Positions 1-5,875 of a stretch of DNA of 8,291 nt are shown here, piece by piece. Position numbers and translations under genes: made by a program. The first letter of the stretch is position 1; each line of letters starts with the position of its first letter. The DNA is from Neptuniibacter sp. (GTDB lineage Bacteria > Pseudomonadota > Gammaproteobacteria > Pseudomonadales > Balneatricaceae). The notes under the pieces were generated by a model. The model was not told where the DNA came from. It was given only the letters and a program-made list of their open reading frames with translations, and did not search any database. The stretch is from NCBI GenBank assembly GCA_030149405.1, contig JASBRM010000064.1, positions 1 through 8,291 on the forward strand. The letters run 5' to 3'.

Positions 1-385
1 TGTCACCAAACGGTTCATTAAAACGAATGCCGTTTACATAAACAGATAAACCCTGAGGCAAACCCAACAAAGGAGAAGCAGTAAAGCCACGATACTGAAC
101 ATCTGGCTGGTATGGATTATTAACCGCTTCATTGATTGTCACACTGCTGAAGTTATAACGCAGGTGTTCTGCAATGTTCAGAGACTGGGATTTTTCAATC
201 TCTTCACTGTTCGCTGACTGCACTGCCGCTGCAATTCGGTTCTTATCCATACCCACACCATGAATAGGCGTGGTTCCGATTACTTCAACTCCCTCAAGTT
301 GAGTAACATCTGCTGCCATTGCCACTCCGCTGCAACTTAATGCACCGGCCAGCATTGGCAGCCAGTATTTGGTTTTATTGCTCAT
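1..385 (-). CDS. TonB-dependent outer-membrane receptor, N-terminal part (cut by left window edge)
   Basis: The visible 128 residues start at ATG 385-383 and stay open to the window edge. Residues 1-24 look like a Sec signal peptide with a hydrophobic core and an AMA cleavage site before A25-D26. A TonB-box-like stretch (GVEVIG, about 32-37) follows. The plug domain is recognisable: ERI-like segment with IAEHL (71-75), YRGF (98-101), VYVNGIRFNEPFGD (115-128). This end matches a motif common in TonB-dependent receptors, often continued as TVNW. The beta barrel lies outside the window. Such receptors carry chelated metals, vitamins or other large solutes across the outer membrane using TonB energy. 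The Shine-Dalgarno is poor (AAGG 11 nt before ATG). It lies 227 bp downstream of the ABC operon on the same strand, so it could be the outer-membrane gate of that pathway; this is inference. Its substrate (lanthanide chelate, siderophore, PQQ or other) cannot be read from this fragment. Confidence 0.93.
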   Translation of the reverse strand, partial: MSNKTKYWLPMLAGALSCSGVAMAADVTQLEGVEVIGTTPIHGVGMDKNRIAAAVQSANSEEIEKSQSLNIAEHLRYNFSSVTINEAVNNPYQPDVQYRGFTASPLLGLPQGLSVYVNGIRFNEPFGD

Positions 386-612
386 ATCAGGTTTAACCTT
401 ATTATTATTTAGTTCTTTCAGGCTGCTTATTGGAGCCGTTATAAGATTGCTCAAACAGCCGAATATTACATTTCAGTGACAGTCTTATTAACTGCCTGAT
501 CGGACCTGTTAACCCAGTACTTTAGTACCTCCTATTTCCCGAATATTGGAAGAAATACTCCCAAGGGTTTTGAGTATTCCCTCTATTGATAGGTATAAAG
601 TGAAGAAAAAAA
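386..612. other. Intergenic region between permease gene and TonB receptor gene
   Basis: This 227-bp AT-rich gap holds no credible gene. Visible elements are a 7-bp hairpin (554-578), a short palindrome-like stretch GTACTTTAGTAC (517-528), the 9-mer CCGAATATT twice in direct orientation (459-467 and 539-547) and an 11-bp dyad AGGTTTAACCT (389-399) just upstream of the receptor start. No convincing -35/-10 pair or sigma-54 site was found on the minus strand; the best pairs match only 4 of 6 in each box. The gap and hairpin suggest that the receptor has its own promoter here, but that is not proven. Confidence 0.5.
554..578 (-). terminator. Hairpin downstream of the pedC-like gene, possible weak terminator
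   Basis: AATACTC (554-560) is perfectly complementary to GAGTATT (572-578), giving a 7-bp stem with an 11-nt loop. Read on the minus strand the stem is followed by TCTTCC, a poor U-tract, so termination would be weak. A stretch of seven T on the minus strand (612-606) directly after the pedC stop codon lacks a strong stem. The hairpin could instead be an operator or an RNA-processing site for the receptor transcript. Confidence 0.35.
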
Positions 613-1416
613 CTAGCTTTTCCTTCTAGCGACAACGCCTTTTTGAGGGTCATAACCCCAAACAGCGAGCAAAAAGAAAACAAGAAACGCAGCACTCACC
701 ACAGCCAAAGCCTGCACATTCAGTTGCCCGTACAAAGCGAAGCGAACCAATTCAACAGCGTAAGTAAACGGGTTGTACTGGGCGATTTGAAATACAACCT
801 CAGCTCCTGCCTCTTCCAGTTTCCACAACGGATACAAAGCCGGGGAGATGAAAAACATTGGGAAAATCACAAAGTTCATCATGCCTGCAAAGTTTTCTAA
901 CTGTTTGACTGTGATGGACAACAATAAACCCAAAGATCCCAGCATCAGTGCTGCTAGTAGAAATGCAGGAAGTGCGGTTAAAGGCCCCAAAAGAGGAAGG
1001 TCTACTTCAAATAACCAACAGATCACCAGAAAGCTGTAAACCTGAAGCAGCGATAACAAAGTGCCTGCAAGCAGTTTGCAGAACAGGATGTACCAACGGG
1101 GAAGTGGCGCAGTTAGGAGTAAACGCATCAGGCCCATTTCCCGGTCATAAACCATAGTCAGGGACGACTGCATACCATTGAAGAGCATAACCATGCACAA
1201 CAAGCCCGGCGTTAGATAAACCTCATATTCAATATACGATTCATAGGGGGGGATCACCGCCACACCAAAGACATTCTGAAAACCAGCCGCAAATACCAAA
1301 AGCCAAAGCGCAGGCCTGACTAATGCTGAAAACAACCTGCCTTTTTGGCGCAGAAACTTTCCCGTTTCCCGCGATGACAGCGCCACAAATGCATTAAACC
1401 CATGTGCCGCTCTCAT
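613..1416 (-). CDS. pedC: ABC-2 type permease, PQQ-alcohol-dehydrogenase-associated (PedC-like)
   Basis: A 267-residue integral membrane protein of the ABC-2/DrrB type. Hydrophobic segments lie near residues 35-53, 70-90, 110-135, 148-170, 178-198 and 238-254, giving the usual six helices. The typical ABC-2 motif region YDREMGLMRLLLTAPLPRW (90-108) forms the cytoplasmic loop that contacts the ATPase. The family is known from clusters for PQQ-dependent alcohol oxidation, and P. putida PedC is the named member. It would be the membrane part for the ATPase at 3593-4357. It starts at ATG 1416 one base after the TGA of the binding-protein gene, with AGGG upstream, so it is probably translationally coupled. 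It is the last gene of the array. ABC-2 permeases are usually exporters, yet this one is paired with a periplasmic binding protein. Direction of transport is therefore not certain from sequence. Confidence 0.88.
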   Translation of the reverse strand: MRAAHGFNAFVALSSRETGKFLRQKGRLFSALVRPALWLLVFAAGFQNVFGVAVIPPYESYIEYEVYLTPGLLCMVMLFNGMQSSLTMVYDREMGLMRLLLTAPLPRWYILFCKLLAGTLLSLLQVYSFLVICWLFEVDLPLLGPLTALPAFLLAALMLGSLGLLLSITVKQLENFAGMMNFVIFPMFFISPALYPLWKLEEAGAEVVFQIAQYNPFTYAVELVRFALYGQLNVQALAVVSAAFLVFFLLAVWGYDPQKGVVARRKS

Positions 1417-1417
1417 A

Positions 1418-2617
1418 TCAGCGACCCTGCCCTATTCGACATTGAGTGTCTTTAACATCATCACCCAATACATCCAGGTTGTTCACCGGATGCAAGAAGC
1501 CTTCGATTGGAGCCCGGTTAATCACCCGGTTGAGTGAGGTCAGGAAAATTGGCTGGCGCAACTGATTGTTCCATGGACGGAAATTCAGTGGGTAACCCTT
1601 AGCCCCATCAATTTTGAATGTCTCCGAGAGAAGATCTGCCCTAAGAGCGTCTGGATTAAACTGTTCCTGACGTAACGCTGCTTCCGCCAGTACTTTTACG
1701 GCTAACCAGGCTGACCAGTCATAACCTGTCATCTGGCGCTTACCTTTCTTGCGGTATCGTTTGTTCACCTGTGGTGCGCCATTACGCTCCCAGGCCCAAT
1801 GCCACCAATCCGCAACCAGACCCGCAGACCCTACTACAGGGCGAGGCTGAACAACTGAATAAGGCACATCTACTGCAAACTCACCTTTGGAATCGACCAC
1901 ATAGATTACGTCGTACGCCCCCTTAGCCGTGAGCAAGGCGATATTGTTTTGATAACGCTGACGCGGATCACTGCCTAGTTTGTACAGCCTCTTATCAACC
2001 AGCTTCAGGCCAAACTTTTTCGTAGATACTTGTAATGCTTCCAGATAATTCTGATCCACCGCAGAGTCACCATGTAATACCAATACTTTGCGCCACTTTT
2101 TAGAGACCAGATACTGGCCCAGCGCATCAGTCAACATCCGTCGACTCGGTGCCATATGAATCAGGTTTGCTTCGCAGCTTTGATTACGCAGCGAATCATC
2201 CAGTGAACTCAGATTAAATAAAGTAGTCTGGCTGTTGCTGGACTGAGCTGCAGCCTCAATACCGGCAGCTGGCAGATCAAGTAGGAAAAATTGAACTCCT
2301 TCAGCCTCTAATGCCTTAACCAGTCCCGGGACCTGATCCAGTGAACTCACCTCATGAGTATCCAGCTCAAACTTGAAACCTTTAGCTTTGGCGGTGAACT
2401 TAGACTCTTTGATCGCCAATTTTACTGCCGCGTCTAAACGCCCCCAGGGCTGTGCCTGATAACGGGCATCTATGATTGCATCTTTATATCTGGGATCATC
2501 TTCATACTCGATCAGTGCCAGTTTGAGTGGAACAAGATCAGCAGCATGAACCGTTGAGGTAGCCAATACACTGGCTACCAACAACAGTCTGACAATCCAT
2601 TGCATGGATTGAGTCAT
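1418..2617 (-). CDS. pedA1: Periplasmic ABC binding protein, PQQ-alcohol-dehydrogenase system (PedA1-like)
   Basis: A 399-residue exported protein. Residues 1-25 form a signal peptide (hydrophobic core IVRLLLVASVLA, cleavage after VHA). The mature part has a periplasmic type I ligand-binding fold like branched-chain amino-acid receptors: LKLALIEYEDDPRY at the N-terminus, KWRKVLVLHGDS (174-184) opening the second lobe, and GAYDVIYVVDSKGEF (233-247). I assign it to the PQQ-dependent alcohol dehydrogenase-associated binding-protein family because of its neighbours and because length and layout fit. Only two cysteines remain after processing (C148 and C393), so a disulfide is possible. The acidic run EYEDD (37-41) is close to the mature N-terminus. 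The start ATG overlaps the TGA of the propeller gene by one base (TGATG), with GGTGG a few bases upstream. A later ATG at 2605 lacks a ribosome-binding site. The ligand is unknown; lanthanide complexes are suspected from P. putida work. Confidence 0.85.
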   Translation of the reverse strand: MTQSMQWIVRLLLVASVLATSTVHAADLVPLKLALIEYEDDPRYKDAIIDARYQAQPWGRLDAAVKLAIKESKFTAKAKGFKFELDTHEVSSLDQVPGLVKALEAEGVQFFLLDLPAAGIEAAAQSSNSQTTLFNLSSLDDSLRNQSCEANLIHMAPSRRMLTDALGQYLVSKKWRKVLVLHGDSAVDQNYLEALQVSTKKFGLKLVDKRLYKLGSDPRQRYQNNIALLTAKGAYDVIYVVDSKGEFAVDVPYSVVQPRPVVGSAGLVADWWHWAWERNGAPQVNKRYRKKGKRQMTGYDWSAWLAVKVLAEAALRQEQFNPDALRADLLSETFKIDGAKGYPLNFRPWNNQLRQPIFLTSLNRVINRAPIEGFLHPVNNLDVLGDDVKDTQCRIGQGR

Positions 2618-3600
2618 CAGTGATCCACCACTACATCATGAGGAACACGACCCGCAGGTACTGACTTGATCACTTTCATCTTCGCAGTATCGATTACTGC
2701 CAGATCATCACTTTTACCATTCGTCACATACAAACGGCTTTCATCTTTGTTCAGGCTGATACCCCAGGCACGCTTACCAACCAGGATGTAATCCAGCACT
2801 TTATGGGTTGCTGTATCCACAACGGCTACGTGGTTTGCACCACCCAGAGTGATATAAGCCTGTTTGCCATCTTTGGTCATCACCATACCTACCGGTGAGA
2901 TACTTTCCGGGCGCATACCTCTGGGTGCAAACTTCAGCTCAGCTTTAGGTTGGTATGTCTCAGTATCCAGAATCGTGATAGTGCCACCGACTTCATTACT
3001 CACCCACAGTTCAGAAAGGTCTGGAGTCAGTTCCATGCGGCGAGGACGGTTACCTACTACGATATCCTGAACGATCTCCTGAGTTTCCACATCGATTACA
3101 TGGACCATATTTGCTACCTCAGAGGTGACATAAACCAGTTTGTTATCCGGGCTAACTAATACACCTTCAGGTTCTTCACCTACCTCAATTTCAGCTACTT
3201 TTTCATCCGCTTCCAGCGAGTAGATCGTCACCAGACCATCATCTTCATTGGATGCATAGAGGAATTTCTCATCGGGTGAAATATCAAAACGATCCGGATC
3301 TTCACCGATATCGATGGTCTGCTTAACTTTCATTGCCGCCAGATCGATGACATCAATAGCGTCATCATCACCACAAGCCACATATAAGAGTGAACCGTCC
3401 TGGCTCAACTTCATTGCACGTGGACGTTCGCTGGTTTTAATCTCGGTGACTTTATCCATTCCATCCGCATTAAAAACTGTGACCACATGATCTTTTTCAC
3501 TGCTGACATAAACATAACCGGTCTTAGCCTGCACGTTGGCAGCCATAGTTAAACCAACGGTCAGCATGCCTGCTGTTATTCCCTGCATAAACTTATTCAT
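2617..3600 (-). CDS. pedA2: Periplasmic seven-bladed YVTN beta-propeller, PQQ-catabolism-associated (PedA2-like)
   Basis: A 327-residue exported protein starting at ATG 3600. Residues 1-25 are a signal peptide ending in VQA. The rest is seven YVTN-type repeats of about 42 residues, beginning near 29, 71, 113, 155, 197, 247 and 289. Each has a strand such as LYVACG, LYASNE, VYVTSE, LWVSNE, AYITLG or LYVTNG, followed by a VIDT-like strand. This fills almost the whole mature protein, so it is a single closed propeller with no enzyme domain. Members of this family accompany the PQQ alcohol-dehydrogenase ABC system, but their biochemical role is not established. The ATG overlaps the stop of the preceding ATPase by 8 nt (ATGAATAA) and has AGGAG six bases upstream. 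An upstream ATG at 3684 would add 28 residues before the signal peptide and is unlikely. Loops of blades 1-3 and 7 carry acidic clusters (DDD 78-80, EDD 119-121, DD 298-299). Confidence 0.9.
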   Translation of the reverse strand: MNKFMQGITAGMLTVGLTMAANVQAKTGYVYVSSEKDHVVTVFNADGMDKVTEIKTSERPRAMKLSQDGSLLYVACGDDDAIDVIDLAAMKVKQTIDIGEDPDRFDISPDEKFLYASNEDDGLVTIYSLEADEKVAEIEVGEEPEGVLVSPDNKLVYVTSEVANMVHVIDVETQEIVQDIVVGNRPRRMELTPDLSELWVSNEVGGTITILDTETYQPKAELKFAPRGMRPESISPVGMVMTKDGKQAYITLGGANHVAVVDTATHKVLDYILVGKRAWGISLNKDESRLYVTNGKSDDLAVIDTAKMKVIKSVPAGRVPHDVVVDH

Positions 3601-4357
3601 AAACGACTCCTGTATTCTTGTTGTGACTAATGAGTTGTAAAAATGCGTCTGCCAGCGTGAAAGCAGGCTCGCTACTCTCTTCAACCAGCTGTTTAGGTGT
3701 GGACTCAGCCAGAATCTGGCCTTTGTGCAATACGATTACCCGATCTGCGGATTGAACTTCTTCAACAATATGGGTGCTCCACAGAACAGCCATATTTCTC
3801 TCCCGGCAGAGAGAACGAACATGCTCAACCAATGAGTGCCTGGATTCTGGGTCCAGACCTACCGTTGCTTCATCCATAAGCAGAACCTTAGGACGATGTA
3901 ATAGTGCGCGGATCAGTTCGACTTTACGGCGATTGCCACCGCTTAAGTTGCGTACGATTTTGTCTTTCAGATCTTGCAGTCCAAATCTTGCTAATTCGTC
4001 GTCGATTCTGATTTCCGCTTCTTTTCGGCTTAAACCATGGAGCAAACAATGGAACTTAAGGTTTCCGTAAACGGTTAGATCAAGATCAAGTGTGGCTTGC
4101 TGGAACACCACGCCAATTGAAGAAAGCGCAGGAATGGGTTTACACCTTATGTCATTGCCACACACTCTGATTTCGCCCTCATCCGAATTAAACAACCCGG
4201 TTAAAAGTTGAAACAGCGTGGTCTTACCAGCACCGTTCTGCCCTAGCAGAGCAACAAATTCTGTTTTCTCAATATTGATGTTTACTTTTTTTAGGGCCTT
4301 TACCTGCCCATAAGTTTTACTGACTGCGTTCAATAAAAGTGCGGAGTGCTTATTCAT
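3593..4357 (-). CDS. pedB: ABC transporter ATPase, PQQ-alcohol-dehydrogenase-associated (PedB-like)
   Basis: A 254-residue nucleotide-binding subunit with all key motifs: Walker A GQNGAGKT (39-46), Q-loop FQQ (85-87), signature LSGGN (138-142), Walker B VLLMDEA (158-164), D-loop GLD (167-169) and the switch histidine H196 in WSTHIVEE. The overall pattern (GQNGAGKTT, RKVELIRALLHRPKVLLMDEATVGLDP) is that of the DrrA/NatA-type ATPases that work with ABC-2 permeases, so its partner should be the permease at 613-1416 and not the SsuC-type permease upstream. The start ATG overlaps the TGA of the preceding ATPase (ATGA) and has GAGGA six bases before it. A TTG at 4363 is too close to that ribosome-binding site to be used. 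The protein sits at the inner face of the cytoplasmic membrane. Two ATPase genes in direct succession mark the joint between two transport modules. Confidence 0.9.
   Translation of the reverse strand: MNKHSALLLNAVSKTYGQVKALKKVNINIEKTEFVALLGQNGAGKTTLFQLLTGLFNSDEGEIRVCGNDIRCKPIPALSSIGVVFQQATLDLDLTVYGNLKFHCLLHGLSRKEAEIRIDDELARFGLQDLKDKIVRNLSGGNRRKVELIRALLHRPKVLLMDEATVGLDPESRHSLVEHVRSLCRERNMAVLWSTHIVEEVQSADRVIVLHKGQILAESTPKQLVEESSEPAFTLADAFLQLISHNKNTGVVYE
3607..3611 (-). promoter_or_regulatory. Ribosome-binding site fixing the propeller start at 3600
   Basis: AGGAG lies six bases before ATG 3600, inside the 3' end of the ATPase gene. It supports this start over the ATG at 3684, and the protein then begins directly with a signal peptide. 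Confidence 0.8.
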
Positions 4358-5130
4358 GCGCAATCCTCAGATAAACAGGGTTTAAGATTTTCCAACTTCC
4401 CCTCCAGTAACCCCGGAGAGTTTTCTAACAACTGTTTCTTCCAGAATAAAAAAGCGCGGGTTGATTCCACACGGGGTCTTGGCAGATCAACGTTTTGATC
4501 CCGAATCAGTCGTCCTGTTGCTTGTGAAAGGAAAAGAACACGATCTGCAAGCTGAATCGCTTCATCCAGATCGTGTGTGACAAAAAGTACTGTGGGTTTA
4601 TGTTCTTGCCAGAGCTCCTCAAGAATGCACCTCAGGTTTTCTGCCGTGGGCAGATCCAGAGATACAAAAGGCTCATCCAGCAATAGAAGTTCAGGTTTAC
4701 CCAGAAAAGCGCGCGCAATGCTTACTCTCTTCTGCATACCCCCTGACAGTTTGCGTGGGTATTTTTCAGACTTACCTTGTAACCCAACGCGCTGCAGCAT
4801 CCTTTCTATCTCTTCGTCGCTGCATTCAGGTGCAGTAAGCTTAAGGTTCTCTGCTACCGTTAACCAAGGCATCAATCTGGGTTGCTGGAATATGTAACTG
4901 ATTCTGCAATCAGGTCTGCTATTCACGGGTTTGAAATCTATGGATACTGAGCCTAATTCACATTTCTCCAACCCCGAAATCATATTAAGCAACGTGGTTT
5001 TACCGGTGCCGGATGGCCCCACTAAAGCAACAAACTGGCCATTAGGAATACGAGCTTCGATCGAACCCAGAACCTGCTCAGTGGAATTTACATAGGTCTT
5101 ATTTGCGACAGAGAGATTAAGAGTGACCAT
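4354..5130 (-). CDS. NitT/TauT/SsuB-type ABC importer ATPase
   Basis: A 258-residue ATPase with Walker A GPSGTGKT (38-45), Q-loop FQQPRLMPW (81-89), signature LSGGM (128-132), Walker B LLLLDEP (148-154), D-loop SLD (157-159) and switch histidine H186 in VTHDLDEA. FQQPRLMPWLTV and THDLDEAIQLADR are typical of the nitrate/taurine/aliphatic-sulfonate importer group. Its partners are the permease and binding protein just upstream. I chose ATG 5130 because GAGGTGG stands five to seven bases before it; it overlaps the permease gene by 14 nt. An in-frame TTG at 5157 has no such site. The C-terminal tail (about 215-258) is longer than the catalytic core needs and has two cysteines (C252, C257) near its end, of unknown meaning. 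The solute cannot be deduced from the ATPase. Confidence 0.9.
   Translation of the reverse strand: MVTLNLSVANKTYVNSTEQVLGSIEARIPNGQFVALVGPSGTGKTTLLNMISGLEKCELGSVSIDFKPVNSRPDCRISYIFQQPRLMPWLTVAENLKLTAPECSDEEIERMLQRVGLQGKSEKYPRKLSGGMQKRVSIARAFLGKPELLLLDEPFVSLDLPTAENLRCILEELWQEHKPTVLFVTHDLDEAIQLADRVLFLSQATGRLIRDQNVDLPRPRVESTRAFLFWKKQLLENSPGLLEGKLENLKPCLSEDCA
4364..4368 (-). promoter_or_regulatory. Ribosome-binding site fixing the PedB-like start at 4357
   Basis: GAGGA precedes ATG 4357 by six bases. The in-frame TTG at 4363 immediately abuts it and so cannot be served by it. Confidence 0.75.
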
Positions 5131-5875
5131 AACCACCTCGTGCAATGTAATGGTCAAGCGGCCGCATAATGACTCCCTCTATCAGAAGAATGACAACGGC
5201 AAATGCCAGGGTGTACGCAAGGATGCTGGTAATATCGAAGAAGTGGAAAAAAGTGCCTAGCTGAAACCCAACACCATCACTCCGACCTAACAACTCGACG
5301 ACAAGAACAATTTTCCAGATAAGCGATAACCCAGAACGAGCAGCCGCCATAATGAATGGATATAACTGCGGCAGATAAACCCGGAAGAAATAAACCGCTG
5401 GAGAGACGTTATAAACTTGAGCAACCTGCAGTAGGTCACGATCAACAACACGCGCTCCCTCTCTGACCATAACAACTACGGTCGGAATTTTATTGATCGC
5501 TACAGCAGCAACAGCAGCCGCTTCCACTAAACCAAACCAAATGTAACAAAGCAGAATGGTGACCAGAGCCGGTACATTCAGAGCAATAACAAGAAGGGAA
5601 TCACCACTCTGATTCAGTTTTGGAAACGCTCCCATCATGATGCCAATAACAACACCCAGTATCATGGCTATCGCAAAGCTGACTCCAACCCGCAATAAGG
5701 TGACAGATAGGTGGTGCAGCATTTCACCTTCCCGGAGGTGTTCATAAAGGCTGGTAATAACTGCAATCAAACCGGGCAAATTACTACTGTTAATTAATTG
5801 TGCCGTGATTTCCCAGCAGACACAGAGAATCAGCAAAGGGGCAATACTTAGAACAAGACGATTAAATCTATTCAA
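5117..5875 (-). CDS. NitT/TauT/SsuC-type ABC importer permease, probable TTG start
   Basis: A binding-protein-dependent transport permease with hydrophobic segments near residues 8-27, 60-82, 92-128, 184-197 and 215-236 (numbered from the TTG at 5875). The cytoplasmic EAA loop is present in the form E139-G-A ... Y-x-x-LP ending at P169, the site where the ATPase docks. Length (252 residues) fits SsuC/TauC/NrtB relatives. No ATG suits the start. TTG 5875 has a strong GGGAGG five bases upstream and overlaps the TAG of the binding-protein gene by 8 nt (TTGAATAG). Another TTG at 5902 would place the start before that ribosome-binding site and inside the upstream gene. The predicted N-terminus is a short basic stretch leading into the first helix, as expected. 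The transported solute is unknown. Confidence 0.88.
   Translation of the reverse strand: MNRFNRLVLSIAPLLILCVCWEITAQLINSSNLPGLIAVITSLYEHLREGEMLHHLSVTLLRVGVSFAIAMILGVVIGIMMGAFPKLNQSGDSLLVIALNVPALVTILLCYIWFGLVEAAAVAAVAINKIPTVVVMVREGARVVDRDLLQVAQVYNVSPAVYFFRVYLPQLYPFIMAAARSGLSLIWKIVLVVELLGRSDGVGFQLGTFFHFFDITSILAYTLAFAVVILLIEGVIMRPLDHYIARGGYGHS
5133..5139 (-). promoter_or_regulatory. Ribosome-binding site fixing the SsuB-type ATPase start at 5130
   Basis: GAGGTGG lies within the end of the permease gene, with GAGG five bases from ATG 5130. It decides against the TTG at 5157. Confidence 0.75.

Noticed and set aside
389..399. AGGTTTAACCT dyad just upstream of the receptor start as a regulatory hairpin
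   Set aside because: The single-base centre cannot form an RNA loop, and an 11-bp dyad in AT-rich DNA may be chance.
386..612. Fur box or sigma-54 promoter for the receptor gene
   Set aside because: No GATAATGATTATC-like stretch and no GG-N10-GC with a good -12 element were found on the minus strand.
643..1157. Several plus-strand reading frames opposite the pedC-like gene
   Set aside because: They lie antisense to a well-supported membrane protein gene, have low-complexity unlikely protein sequence and no ribosome-binding context.
3601..3684. Longer propeller start at ATG 3684
   Set aside because: It would overlap the ATPase gene by about 90 bp and put 28 residues before a clear signal peptide; ATG 3600 has AGGAG at good spacing.
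5287..5475. 62-residue minus-strand frame inside the SsuC-type permease gene
   Set aside because: It is an out-of-frame shadow of a conserved permease region including the EAA loop.
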